Both the position numbers and the translations under genes were made by a program. Source: Leadbetterella sp964563435 (GTDB lineage: Bacteria; Bacteroidota; Bacteroidia; Cytophagales; Spirosomataceae). Taken from it: a stretch of 64,000 nucleotides of DNA. The notes beneath the pieces were generated by a model, which did no database searches, was not told the DNA's origin, and worked only from the letters and a program-made list of their open reading frames with translations. Position 1 is the stretch's first letter. Each line of letters starts with the position of its first letter. The stretch spans positions 3,688 through 67,687 of the forward strand of contig CAZLXI010000027.1 of the NCBI GenBank assembly GCA_964563435.1. Direction: 5' to 3'. This document shows positions 1-8,125 of this stretch, one piece after another.

Positions 1-94
1 ACCGGTATTTTACCTTAAGTTTGCCGGTCTTGCTGCCTTGTGTTACTTTTTCGGGATATTTTCGGGGGAACAATTCATATATTTCCAGTTTTAA
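1..94 (+). CDS. MBOAT family O-acyltransferase, C-terminal end (partial)
   Basis: An open frame runs in from the left edge (codons from base 2) and ends at the TAA at 92-94. The last ~30 residues are hydrophobic and finish FIYFQF, a C-terminus typical of bacterial AlgI/DltB-like MBOAT proteins. These are polytopic membrane enzymes that transfer acyl groups to extracellular glycans. The stop overlaps the start of the next gene (TAATG), so the two are translationally coupled. An MBOAT followed by an SGNH/AlgX-type protein is a common pairing for exopolysaccharide acetylation. Only the tail is visible, so the family call rests on the C-terminal motif and context. Confidence 0.6.
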   Translation, partial: PVFYLKFAGLAALCYFFGIFSGEQFIYFQF

Positions 95-1104
95 TGAAGG
101 CGCTGAAATACATAGCATTAGTGATATTCGGGTTCCTGTGGTTTCTGGGCTGTTCGCGACCCACGGTGGTATATCTCGTGGATAATGGGTTTATCGGCGA
201 CGACTTCCGCTATGGCGATCTTTATCGCCTTTCCAACCTTTCCGGCTACCGGGTGCCGGTTGAAAAATGCGATAGCCCCTATCCGGGAACTCCGGCGCCG
301 GTAACGCTTTACCTGGCAGGAGACAGTTTTACGGAGGAAGGAAGGGTCAACCGGAATGAATACGCTTCCGCGGGATATTTCCGTTCGTTTGTGGCAGACG
401 TGGAGGTTCTGCCGGAGCTCGTTTCCGGGAAGAAGATCCTGGTCATAGAAACGGTGGAACGCCATCTTCGGGAGCGTTTTTCGGAAAAGCCCTGGAGAAA
501 CTGGATACTGCCGGAAACTGTGGCAGAGGCACCACCTTCAGCGCCCTTTTCCTTTGCCAGGCTCTATCGGGCAATCCTGGATTACGAAATACCTTACCGG
601 GAGGAGATGCACGAGTCCGTACTCTTCAGCAATGATTTTATTCTCAGGATCAAAGAGCTGAAAGCGGATTTCAATTACCGGGTTTTCGGCCGGGTGGATC
701 CTAAGGTAGGTGTGCTGAAAGGCGAGCTGGTTTACGATCTTGACCTGGCCCCGGGCATCAGCTCGGTGTACGATCCGGTTCCGGATGAAGAGATTACACG
801 GATAGTGAAGCATGCTAACGCTACGCGTTCATATTATCAGTCGCTGGGTTTTGACGAAGTGTACCTTAGTATTATTCCCAATAAATCCAGCCTTTTGATC
901 AAAGACGATACGGCCTATAATCACCTGGTGGAAAGAGTGGAGAATCACCGGGAACTGCAAATGCCTGTGATCAGTGTATGGCAGGAATTTACCACTCAAA
1001 ACTATTATCAGAAAGGCGACTCCCACTGGGATTGTGCAGGACAGAAGGTGTGGGTAGACAAGGTGAATGAGAGGCTCCTTTCAACGGCTTCTGGTAATCG
1101 CTGA
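94..1104 (+). CDS. SGNH/AlgX-like lipoprotein, partner of an MBOAT acyltransferase
   Basis: 336 aa from the ATG at 94, which overlaps the stop of the MBOAT gene; an upstream in-frame start at 40 lies inside that gene and is rejected. Residues 1-21 form a lipoprotein signal ending in a lipobox (FLGC), so the protein is probably anchored in the envelope facing the periplasm. A GDSF motif (Ser near residue 78) is the nucleophile block of SGNH hydrolases, and a C-terminal GDSHWD motif (Asp ~309, His ~311) supplies the other catalytic residues, as in AlgX/AlgJ. The likely job is transferring acetyl groups delivered by the MBOAT protein to a polysaccharide; the substrate is unknown. Its stop abuts the stop of the convergent next gene with no spacer. 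Confidence 0.6.
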   Translation: MKALKYIALVIFGFLWFLGCSRPTVVYLVDNGFIGDDFRYGDLYRLSNLSGYRVPVEKCDSPYPGTPAPVTLYLAGDSFTEEGRVNRNEYASAGYFRSFVADVEVLPELVSGKKILVIETVERHLRERFSEKPWRNWILPETVAEAPPSAPFSFARLYRAILDYEIPYREEMHESVLFSNDFILRIKELKADFNYRVFGRVDPKVGVLKGELVYDLDLAPGISSVYDPVPDEEITRIVKHANATRSYYQSLGFDEVYLSIIPNKSSLLIKDDTAYNHLVERVENHRELQMPVISVWQEFTTQNYYQKGDSHWDCAGQKVWVDKVNERLLSTASGNR

Positions 1105-1683
1105 TTATTGTTCTTCCATTCGGAAATCAACCACATGAGCAGCACTAATCTTCCATTTGCCCTTTTCTTTCCTGTAAATATCTGCCCAGCTGATGTATTC
1201 GATTTCCAGCGCTTTTGTGGAAGTATTTTCATTGGTGACCCGATTGCGATAGGTGAGTAATGCCATATTGCCGAAGAACTGTAAAATGAGGTTATCGTAT
1301 ACCACATGGGTGATTTTCCATTCAGAAGGTGAGGTGCGGTCTTCTATGTAATCTGCCCTGTTAAGTACCTGCCCGTCTCCTGTAAATACAAAATCAGCGG
1401 ACAATAGGGAATCGAAAGCCGCCACATTCTGTGACTGCATGGCCAAAGGCCATTTTCGTTTAAGATCGGCTATTTCGGCGACATCTTTGTTCCGATCATC
1501 GTCAGGAGGGCCAACCAGCACATATTTTTCGATATCTACCGTCGGGGTAAGGTTTTTTTCTTCTATTTCCCTCATTACAGCTAGAGGCCTTTTGGCCACG
1601 GAATCTTCTGAATTCTCCTTTTTTATGCTGCAGCCACTCTGTAAAGAGAAAACGGTGACGGACAGGAGCAATGCAGGTTTCAT
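1105..1683 (-). CDS. NTF2-like (DUF4440/SnoaL-type) lipoprotein
   Basis: 192 aa from the ATG at 1683; a longer frame to 1791 is rejected because the lipoprotein signal begins at this Met (SLQSGC lipobox) and a -7 promoter element lies at 1733-1740, inside the longer frame. Residues ~75-190 match the cone-shaped NTF2-like fold of the DUF4440 group: an N-terminal helix, a DSLLSADFVF segment, and a strand-rich end with WKISAAHVVDFR. Such proteins are usually small-molecule binders or enzymes of unknown substrate. The signal predicts an envelope lipoprotein. No linked pathway is evident; the convergent neighbour is the SGNH lipoprotein. Confidence 0.65.
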   Translation of the reverse strand: MKPALLLSVTVFSLQSGCSIKKENSEDSVAKRPLAVMREIEEKNLTPTVDIEKYVLVGPPDDDRNKDVAEIADLKRKWPLAMQSQNVAAFDSLLSADFVFTGDGQVLNRADYIEDRTSPSEWKITHVVYDNLILQFFGNMALLTYRNRVTNENTSTKALEIEYISWADIYRKEKGKWKISAAHVVDFRMEEQ

Positions 1684-1732
1684 AGCTGTAAATTTTAGTG
1701 TATTGTTCACTGCTACAGACTGTAACAGCTTA

Positions 1733-1740
1733 CAAAAGTA
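1733..1740 (-). promoter_or_regulatory. Candidate -7 element for the NTF2-like lipoprotein gene
   Basis: The minus strand reads TACTTTTG, an exact match to the Bacteroidota -7 consensus TAnnTTTG, about 50 nt upstream of the ATG at 1683. No clear TTG is found 19-21 nt further upstream, so the call is tentative. Confidence 0.35.
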
Positions 1741-1860
1741 ATAAAATTCGTTTGCAGAAAACACCGAAATCGGGTGAAATTCAAGGTACATCAGGCGGAA
1801 TAACGGGGTGTACTTTTTTCACAGGACCCGCGCCTGGATTTTAATAGCCGGTTTGCTCTG

Positions 1861-2991
1861 TCAGTTTTTCAGCAGTGTTTCTGCAAAGGCTCTGAGGTCG
1901 TGGGTATCCCGGTAGGCCTTTCCGTCAATAACAGGCGGCGATTGAAGATACCGGAGGAAAAGGCTCCGGATGGCTTCGGTATCATAAGGGTCGACTACCT
2001 CACCCAGCCTGTACTTTTCCACCAGTTCCGCCATTACGCCCGTGTCTGAGACCATCACGGGCTTGTTGTGTCGGGCGGCTATTCCCACCACTCCGCTGGA
2101 ACCGAAAAAGTTTACATTCATACGCAGGATAACATCTGACTGCCGGAAGGTACTCTCCATTTCTTCATCAGGGATAAACTCATCCCGGGTGACCATTTTG
2201 AAGGCTCCCTTTTTAAGTTGTCGCAGTTCCTGCTCGTACCCCGGTCTGAACTTCCCTATGATCAACAATGTTATATTAGAACAGGGTATTCCGTTCAGCG
2301 CGGCAATGATATTCTCATTGTTTTTGCGTTCATCTGCGAAACCAAACTGCAACAGGATCAGGTGATCGTCCGGGATACCGTAATGTTTCCGGAGATCAAA
2401 CCCTTCCGCCATAGGATAATCAAACCAGGGGTCCGGCAAAGTAAAAAACCGCTGTTCATTCAGCCAGGCCGGCATCTGCTCATCGTTGAGAATAAATATT
2501 TTATCAAGAGAGGGGTTACGAAGGGCCAGTTTCATCACCGCCTGTTTTTGTAAGCGTTGTTTCCAGAAACGCAATTTTTGAAGAAGTCCCCCGCCTTCAG
2601 GTTCCATCCTTGAATAGGGCCGGAACCAGATACCGGAGATCCGGTAGGGTGTTGTGTTCCGGCCGATAGCCACCTGATAGAGATCCAGTTCCATCAGGAT
2701 CAGCCGCTGACAGCCGTGCCGCAGGGTCTCACGATCGATAATGGCCCACTCTGCTGCCGATTTTTTGAGAAGGCCGGGTTGGTTTTCCAGGCTTTTCTGC
2801 TCTTCTTCTGTAAGTGAGATTACCTGTATATGAGGAAAGCGGCTTTCGAGACGAAAATCGACCGACCGGTTCACAAGAAATACAAACTCATCATCCTGCC
2901 TGTTTTCTCCCGCATAATGAAGGAGGTTGTTCACAAAACCAAATTTGTGCCCGTTGAGTGTGATATTTAAATCGGTAATGAGGTATCTCAT
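1861..2991 (-). CDS. GT-B fold glycosyltransferase (family 1/4-like)
   Basis: 376 aa. The N-terminal half is a Rossmann-like domain with no signal peptide. The C-terminal half carries the usual nucleotide-sugar binding region of GT-B enzymes: ILLQFGFADERK at the start of the second domain, then LLIIGKF, then an FFGSSGVVGIAARHN stretch followed by KPVMVSDTGVMAELV, where family 4 enzymes have the E-x7-E region; here the first acidic residue is not obvious. It probably transfers a sugar to a surface glycan or lipid in the cytoplasm. It is read in the same direction as the UMF1 transporter, and after removing the duplicated 55 bp of the scaffold gap its ATG would sit about 60 nt from that gene's stop, suggesting cotranscription. 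Confidence 0.7.
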   Translation of the reverse strand: MRYLITDLNITLNGHKFGFVNNLLHYAGENRQDDEFVFLVNRSVDFRLESRFPHIQVISLTEEEQKSLENQPGLLKKSAAEWAIIDRETLRHGCQRLILMELDLYQVAIGRNTTPYRISGIWFRPYSRMEPEGGGLLQKLRFWKQRLQKQAVMKLALRNPSLDKIFILNDEQMPAWLNEQRFFTLPDPWFDYPMAEGFDLRKHYGIPDDHLILLQFGFADERKNNENIIAALNGIPCSNITLLIIGKFRPGYEQELRQLKKGAFKMVTRDEFIPDEEMESTFRQSDVILRMNVNFFGSSGVVGIAARHNKPVMVSDTGVMAELVEKYRLGEVVDPYDTEAIRSLFLRYLQSPPVIDGKAYRDTHDLRAFAETLLKN

Positions 2992-3007
2992 TTAAACTAA
3001 CAGTTAA

Positions 3008-3107
3008 NNNNNNNNNNNNNNNNNNNNNNNNNNNNNNNNNNNNNNNNNNNNNNNNNNNNNNNNNNNNNNNNNNNNNNNNNNNNNNNNNNNNNNNNNNNNN
3101 NNNNNNN
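3008..3107. other. Scaffold gap (100 N)
   Basis: Exactly 100 undetermined bases, the conventional length for a gap of unknown size. Both edges carry the same 55 bp, so the true gap is probably negative (the contigs overlap). Confidence 0.98.
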
Positions 3108-3162
3108 GTTGAGTGTGATATTTAAATCGGTAATGAGGTATCTCATTTAAACTAACAGTTAA
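3108..3162. repeat. Duplicate copy of 2953-3007 across the scaffold gap
   Basis: These 55 bases are identical to 2953-3007, which end directly at the N run. They contain the first 13 codons of the glycosyltransferase gene in a second, orphan copy. A duplication that starts and ends exactly at the gap edges is best explained by two contigs sharing a 55-base overlap that was not merged. Confidence 0.9.
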
Positions 3163-3208
3163 CAACTAAAAGTTAAGGAATTATCCATTCACAATTAAGC
3201 ATTCTAAA

Positions 3209-4519
3209 TTAACCATTATCAACATATACATTTCTGGACGGAATACGGATCAGCAAGAGGAATCCGATCACAAACAATACCATCAGGAAAAGAATGGAGT
3301 TTCGCATACTGCCGGTCTGATCCAGGATAAACCCGAATATAAACGTTCCGAGGGTCAATGCTATTTTCTCCGTAATATCATAAAAGGCAAAGTAGGCGGA
3401 AGTTTCTTCCGCATTATCCGGGATAAATTTGGCGAAGGTAGACCTCGAGAGCGACTGTATCCCACCCATCACCAGCCCTACCAGGCAGGCAATAACGTAA
3501 AACTGGTTGGCAGTGGTGGTGAAATAGGCGGCAATAGGTACGATGGCCCATAAGGCGATCTCGATCCTTAATGCGACCGTATTTCCGAACTTTTCAGACA
3601 GCCGGGAGGCCAGGTAAGAGCCGGGAATAGCGATAAGCTGGATCAGCAGAAGGGTGATGATCAGTCCCTGTCGTGGAATATTGAGCTCTTCATTGGCAAA
3701 GAGTGTGGCCACATAGATGACGGTCATCACCCCCATGTCATAGATGAGGAAAGCCAGCAGGAAACGTTTCAGGTATTTGCTTTTCCGGACGTTCAGGAAA
3801 GTATTTTTCAATTGAAGAAAGCCGTTTTTCAGGAACCTCGACCGGAATGGTTTGTTTTCGTCTTTGGGTAAATGATAAAAAGGAACCTGGGCAAACCCGG
3901 CCCACCAGAGCCCTACCGTAATAAAGGCAATGCGCGTAGTAAAACCGGAATCAGAATCGGCCTGAGTTAAGCCGAAGAGCCCGGGCTGCATGATCAGGAG
4001 CAGGTTGAAGATCAACAGCAGCACGCTTCCCACATAACCGAAAGCAAACCCCCTGGCGCTTAGGCGGTCATAGTGCTCCTCTGTAGCTATCTGTGGAATA
4101 AAGGCATTGTAAAACACCAGGCTGCCACCCCATCCGATGATCGACAGACCGAAGGCAATCATGACGAATTCCAGGTTGTCCGGTGTGAAAAAATAGAAGT
4201 ACGTACAGGAAGCGGCCCCCAGGTAACAGAAGAACTTCATGAACATTTTCTTTCTTCCCGAATAATCGGCGATCCCCGTCAGAATAGGGTTGAGGAACAC
4301 CAGCAGCAGCGAAGCAGCCGAAATAGTAAAGGTATAAAGGGCGTTTTTGTCAAATTTAAAGCTGAAAAAGGACACCAGTTCCTTGGTTCCGCTGATTTCG
4401 GATACCTGTACGGTAGACTGGTAGAAAATGGGAAATATGACCGTGATGATGACCAGGTTATGAACGGAATTGGCCCAGTCGTACATGCACCAGGCGTTCC
4501 ATATTTTCTTGCTATTCAT
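3209..4519 (-). CDS. UMF1-family MFS transporter
   Basis: 436 aa from the ATG at 4519, chosen because NSKKIWNAWCMYDWANS is the characteristic opening of this family; an in-frame start 36 nt upstream lies in the promoter. About 12 membrane helices are visible, with the MFS loop SGRKKMFMKF between helices 2 and 3 and an RSTFAKFIPDNAEETSAYFAF segment near helix 11, as in the Atg22-like UMF1 group. Bacterial members are inner-membrane exporters of unknown substrate. The gene has a strong promoter (4542-4572) and is divergent from the MHS transporter. The glycosyltransferase follows on the same strand. Confidence 0.8.
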   Translation of the reverse strand: MNSKKIWNAWCMYDWANSVHNLVIITVIFPIFYQSTVQVSEISGTKELVSFFSFKFDKNALYTFTISAASLLLVFLNPILTGIADYSGRKKMFMKFFCYLGAASCTYFYFFTPDNLEFVMIAFGLSIIGWGGSLVFYNAFIPQIATEEHYDRLSARGFAFGYVGSVLLLIFNLLLIMQPGLFGLTQADSDSGFTTRIAFITVGLWWAGFAQVPFYHLPKDENKPFRSRFLKNGFLQLKNTFLNVRKSKYLKRFLLAFLIYDMGVMTVIYVATLFANEELNIPRQGLIITLLLIQLIAIPGSYLASRLSEKFGNTVALRIEIALWAIVPIAAYFTTTANQFYVIACLVGLVMGGIQSLSRSTFAKFIPDNAEETSAYFAFYDITEKIALTLGTFIFGFILDQTGSMRNSILFLMVLFVIGFLLLIRIPSRNVYVDNG

Positions 4520-4541
4520 TAAAAGGGTTTTTGGGTAAGGC

Positions 4542-4572
4542 CAAAGGTAGGGCAATTCTCAGTTTATTCAAA
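4542..4572 (-). promoter_or_regulatory. Promoter of the UMF1 transporter gene
   Basis: On the minus strand TTTG (4572-4569) is followed after 19 nt by TACCTTTG (4549-4542), a full match to the Bacteroidota consensus. The predicted start of transcription lies about 17 nt before the ATG at 4519. Confidence 0.75.
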
Positions 4573-4611
4573 ATTTTAGCGTATTGCGGGGGAAGCTGTC
4601 CGTTAAGAATG

Positions 4612-4619
4612 TATATTTG
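4612..4619 (+). promoter_or_regulatory. Candidate -7 element for the MHS transporter gene
   Basis: TATATTTG matches TAnnTTTG exactly, 28 nt upstream of the ATG at 4648. The nearest TTG (4584-4586) is 25 nt away, longer than the usual 19-21, so the -33 element is weak. Confidence 0.45.
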
Positions 4620-4647
4620 CTGCTATTCAGCCTTAAAAAAAGAATTC

Positions 4648-6165
4648 ATGTCTGACAAACGGAGTCCGATGTTTGCCGTGATCGGCGCATCATCGGTGGG
4701 TACCATGATCGAATGGTACGATTTTTATATCTTCGGAAGCCTTGCTACCCTCATTTCTACCAAGTTTTTTCCCAGCGGAAATGAAACGCTGGCCTTTTTA
4801 TCCACACTCGCGACCTTTGCCGCAGGTTTTATCGTGCGGCCTTTCGGAGCCTTGTTTTTCGGCAGGTTGGGCGATCTCATCGGAAGAAAATATACCTTTA
4901 TGGTCACTCTTTTGCTCATGGGAGGCGCCACCTTCCTGATCGGCTGTATTCCGGCCTACGAGACCATCGGGATGATATCGCCGCTGCTGGTGCTCCTGTT
5001 GAGGTTATTGCAGGGACTGGCCCTGGGTGGCGAATACGGTGGTGCAGCCACGTATGTTGCCGAGCACTCCCCGAATCATCAGCGGGGGCTGATGACCTCC
5101 TGGATCCAGACCACCGCCACGGCGGGCCTGATCATCTCGCTGGTGGTGATCGCGGTCACGCGTTCCAGCATGTCGGAAGAATCTTTCCAGGCGTTTGGCT
5201 GGCGGATTCCTTTTCTTGCATCAGCGGCCATGATCTATGTATCCTATATTATCCGGAGAAATATGCATGAATCGCCGCTGTTTGCCAAAGCCAAAGCAGA
5301 AGGAAAGACCTCCGTCAACCCGCTGAAGGAATCATTTGGGAACCGGTATAATTTAAAATATGTGCTTCTGGCCCTCCTGGGTGTGACCATGGGGCAGGGA
5401 GTGGTATGGTATACCGGCCAGTTTTATGCCATGTCGTTTATAGAGCGCGTCATGCATGTTCCCAAAGTGCAGGTAGACAGCATCCTGATCTGGGCCCTGT
5501 GCCTGGGCACCCCCTTTTTTATATTGTTCGGATGGCTGTCGGATAAGATCGGGCGGAAATGGATCATGATGACCGGGATGCTGCTGGCGGTGCTTTGTTA
5601 CCGTTATATTTATACACAAATGTATGAGACGGTCAATGTACATAATAAGACGGAACTGCCCGAAAAAACGATCTCCGGCATTGAAGTAAGGGGCACTGAC
5701 TCGGTATTTACAGTTCTCAGGACCTACAGCGACGGTACCCTTTCCAGCGAGATTACCGCCGTGGAGGCGGGAAGCCGGCATACGGAGAAGACGGTGACCG
5801 TAAGCGGTGCGGATAAACGTTCGCTGATCTTCTGGGTATTTATCCAGGTGATCTTCGTGACGATGGTTTATGGGCCGATAGCGGCATTCCTGGTAGAAAT
5901 GTTCCCGGTGAAAATACGTTATACTTCCATGTCGCTCCCGTATCATGTGGGGAACGGCATCTTCGGCGGACTGCTTCCTGCCATTGCTACTTTCCTGGTC
6001 ACCCGGGCAGGAGCAATCAATGAAAAGGCGGTTTCACAGGGGCTGACGGTGCCCATAGATAAGCCTTATCTGGAAGGGTTGTGGTACCCGATGGTGATCG
6101 CCGGGATTTGTCTGGTCATTGGAGTGGTTTACCTGGATGGAAAAGATAACCGGGTGGACGATTAG
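4648..6165 (+). CDS. MHS-family MFS transporter (metabolite:H+ symporter)
   Basis: 505 aa from the ATG at 4648. The start SSVGTMIEWYDFYIFG is the hallmark of the MHS family (ProP, KgtP, ShiA relatives), followed by the MFS loop GRLGDLIGRK and LLRLLQGLALGGEYGG. About 12 membrane helices are expected. The protein is longer than the usual ~430-450 aa because a hydrophilic insert of about 70 residues (roughly 325-395, containing ELPEKTISGIEV) sits between later helices. Substrates of the family are small osmolytes or carboxylates; this one cannot be named. The small membrane protein that follows is its usual companion in Bacteroidota (from memory), and a serine dehydratase is further downstream. 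Confidence 0.8.
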   Translation: MSDKRSPMFAVIGASSVGTMIEWYDFYIFGSLATLISTKFFPSGNETLAFLSTLATFAAGFIVRPFGALFFGRLGDLIGRKYTFMVTLLLMGGATFLIGCIPAYETIGMISPLLVLLLRLLQGLALGGEYGGAATYVAEHSPNHQRGLMTSWIQTTATAGLIISLVVIAVTRSSMSEESFQAFGWRIPFLASAAMIYVSYIIRRNMHESPLFAKAKAEGKTSVNPLKESFGNRYNLKYVLLALLGVTMGQGVVWYTGQFYAMSFIERVMHVPKVQVDSILIWALCLGTPFFILFGWLSDKIGRKWIMMTGMLLAVLCYRYIYTQMYETVNVHNKTELPEKTISGIEVRGTDSVFTVLRTYSDGTLSSEITAVEAGSRHTEKTVTVSGADKRSLIFWVFIQVIFVTMVYGPIAAFLVEMFPVKIRYTSMSLPYHVGNGIFGGLLPAIATFLVTRAGAINEKAVSQGLTVPIDKPYLEGLWYPMVIAGICLVIGVVYLDGKDNRVDD

Positions 6166-6295
6166 TAATAATGGTTAATTATTAATGAATAATGGTTAAT
6201 GGTTGTAGCACATGTTCAGGGTGATAGTGGCAATCCACCCCAAAGCAATATGGCCTGAATCACGTTTCCGAAATACAATACTCAGAACTAATATC

Positions 6296-6511
6296 ATGAA
6301 TACGATAAAAAGAATTTTAGGAGTAGTATGGATCCTGCTGGGAGTAGCGGCGGTGTATTACCTGATCTACAACCAGGCCATTCCTTTATGGAAAGCGGGT
6401 GGTGAGAACATTATTCCGGCGGTGATCTATATTTTTGTTCTCTGTCCTATCATTGCCGGCTCCCTGGGTTGTTTCGGCTGGTTTGCATGGAAGGGTGAGT
6501 TTGATGAATAA
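6296..6511 (+). CDS. Small two-helix membrane protein (DUF6814-like)
   Basis: 71 aa from the ATG at 6296; the in-frame extension to 6212 has no family-like sequence. Two hydrophobic segments are visible (about residues 6-24 and 37-60), separated by a short loop with KAGGEN, and the C-terminus is charged (KGEFDE). Size, helix pattern and position after an MHS-type MFS transporter match the DUF6814 group as I remember it. It is probably an accessory subunit or stabiliser of the transporter in the inner membrane; the function is unproven. Confidence 0.65.
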   Translation: MNTIKRILGVVWILLGVAAVYYLIYNQAIPLWKAGGENIIPAVIYIFVLCPIIAGSLGCFGWFAWKGEFDE

Positions 6512-6513
6512 AA

Positions 6514-6545
6514 TTTGTCATACGAACGATTATATGTTATTTTTG
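6514..6545 (+). promoter_or_regulatory. Promoter of sdaA
   Basis: TTTG (6514-6517), 20 nt, then TATTTTTG (6538-6545): a full match to the Bacteroidota consensus, beginning right after the stop of the small membrane protein. It leaves a leader of about 27 nt before the ATG at 6579. Confidence 0.8.
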
Positions 6546-6578
6546 AGTTTGTCGGCTATATAACATCAATTCATCCTT

Positions 6579-7952
6579 ATGAAACAGGGAGTTATCACTA
6601 CCTCCGTTTTTGATCTGTTCAAGATCGGACCCGGACCGTCCAGCTCACATACGATCGGACCTATGAAAGCCGGGTACGATTTCCTTCACCGGGTGAATCG
6701 CCTTACCCTTCCGCCGTATAAAGAGCTGAAAATAGAGATCCATCTTTACGGCTCTCTTAGCGCCACAGGGAAGGGGCACGGCACCGACCGGGCCGTTATC
6801 GGAGGTATCCTGGGCTGGTTGCCGGATACCGTTGACCCGGTGGCCTTCACATCATTACTCAAAAATCCGGAAGATAATTATGCCGTGAGCATAGGGGATC
6901 GAACGGTAACGGTTTCTGCCGATACGGTGATCTTTCAAAGGGTAAGATACGATTCCCCGCATCCGAATACCGTAGTTTTTAAGCTCCTCGCGGGGGGAGA
7001 GGTTTTTCACGAGGAAGAATATTACTCCGTGGGGGGAGGGTTTATTCTTAGGAAAGGAGAGCGGAAAGGCGATGAATCTAAAAAGCAACCGCCTTATTCT
7101 TACTCCAGCATGAAGGAGGTAAAGAACCATTTGTTGACCCACGGGATATCGCTTACAGAGTTAATGCTGGCGAATGAAGAGGCCCTGACAGGCATGGACA
7201 GGAAGCAGATCCTGAGAAAAATAGACGATATTCTGGAAACCATGCACAAGTCGGTCAGACGGGGCTTAAAGAGCAGGGGAGTGCTGCCCGGTAGCATAAA
7301 GCTGCGAAGAAAAGCCCCGGTTCTGTACGATCAGGCCAAAAGCAGCGCTTCTGCGTCTGACAGTTTCATGGTGTTTCTGAATGCCTATTGCATGGCGGCA
7401 TCGGAAGAAAATGCTGCGGGAAATATGGTGGTTACAGCCCCCACCTCCGGGGCCTCGGGGGTGATACCGGGGGTGACCTATCTTTTAAAACTTCATTATC
7501 ATTACGACAGGCAGAAAATCAGGGAAGGAATGCTGGCGGCTGCGGTCATCGGATTCCTGATCAAGCATAATGCCTCCATTTCCGGCGCGGAGATGGGCTG
7601 CATGGGGGAGATCGGTTCGGCCTCGGCCATGGCTGCTGCGATGCTGGCCCATTGCGCCGGCAGAAGCATAGAAACGGTGGAGGTAGCTGCCGAGATCGCT
7701 ATTGAGCATCACCTCGGAATGACCTGTGATCCCATTGGCGGATATGTGCAGATCCCCTGCATAGAGCGCAATGCCATGGGGGCTATCAAAGCTTATAACG
7801 CTTACCTGATCGCGTCTTCGGGTAACCCCGGCGACCAGAAGATCACCCTCGACAGCGTCATCAAGGTGATGCGGGCCACCGGCCGCGATATGTCGAAAAA
7901 ATATAAGGAGACGTCGGAGGCGGGCCTTGCGCTGAGCGCGACGGAATGCTAG
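6579..7952 (+). CDS. sdaA: L-serine ammonia-lyase (L-serine dehydratase), single chain
   Basis: 457 aa, the normal length for the single-chain type. It converts L-serine to pyruvate and ammonia with a [4Fe-4S] cluster in the cytoplasm. The N-terminal beta domain opens with VFDLFKIGPGPSSSHT, and the alpha domain holds the cluster and active-site motifs: CMAASEENAAGN, TAPTSGASGVIPG, GCMGEIGSASAMAA and MTCDPIGGYVQIPCIERN, with the expected cysteines present. It has its own promoter at 6514-6545. The amino-acid/dicarboxylate symporter downstream could supply substrate, but the 173-nt gap argues against a tight operon. Confidence 0.95.
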   Translation: MKQGVITTSVFDLFKIGPGPSSSHTIGPMKAGYDFLHRVNRLTLPPYKELKIEIHLYGSLSATGKGHGTDRAVIGGILGWLPDTVDPVAFTSLLKNPEDNYAVSIGDRTVTVSADTVIFQRVRYDSPHPNTVVFKLLAGGEVFHEEEYYSVGGGFILRKGERKGDESKKQPPYSYSSMKEVKNHLLTHGISLTELMLANEEALTGMDRKQILRKIDDILETMHKSVRRGLKSRGVLPGSIKLRRKAPVLYDQAKSSASASDSFMVFLNAYCMAASEENAAGNMVVTAPTSGASGVIPGVTYLLKLHYHYDRQKIREGMLAAAVIGFLIKHNASISGAEMGCMGEIGSASAMAAAMLAHCAGRSIETVEVAAEIAIEHHLGMTCDPIGGYVQIPCIERNAMGAIKAYNAYLIASSGNPGDQKITLDSVIKVMRATGRDMSKKYKETSEAGLALSATEC

Positions 7953-8125
7953 AGAAGAATGCCCGGGAAGGGAATTTTCGGGGTTTGGGATGCTAGTTTT
8001 TCAGTTTTCTGTAAAATCACTTTTTTGTGAAGTTGTTTTTTTGTTTTTTCGTAAAGTCGTTTTTCCGTAAAGCAGTGATTTCGGCCCGATAAAAAACAAA
8101 AACACCCGGGGAAAACACCCTATCC

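Noticed and set aside
1684..1791. 36-residue N-terminal extension of the NTF2-like lipoprotein
   Set aside because: The lipoprotein signal starts at the internal Met (1683) and the predicted promoter lies within the extension.
2953..3162. Real 55-bp direct repeat or target-site duplication
   Set aside because: Copies end exactly at the N-run on both sides, as expected for an assembly overlap.
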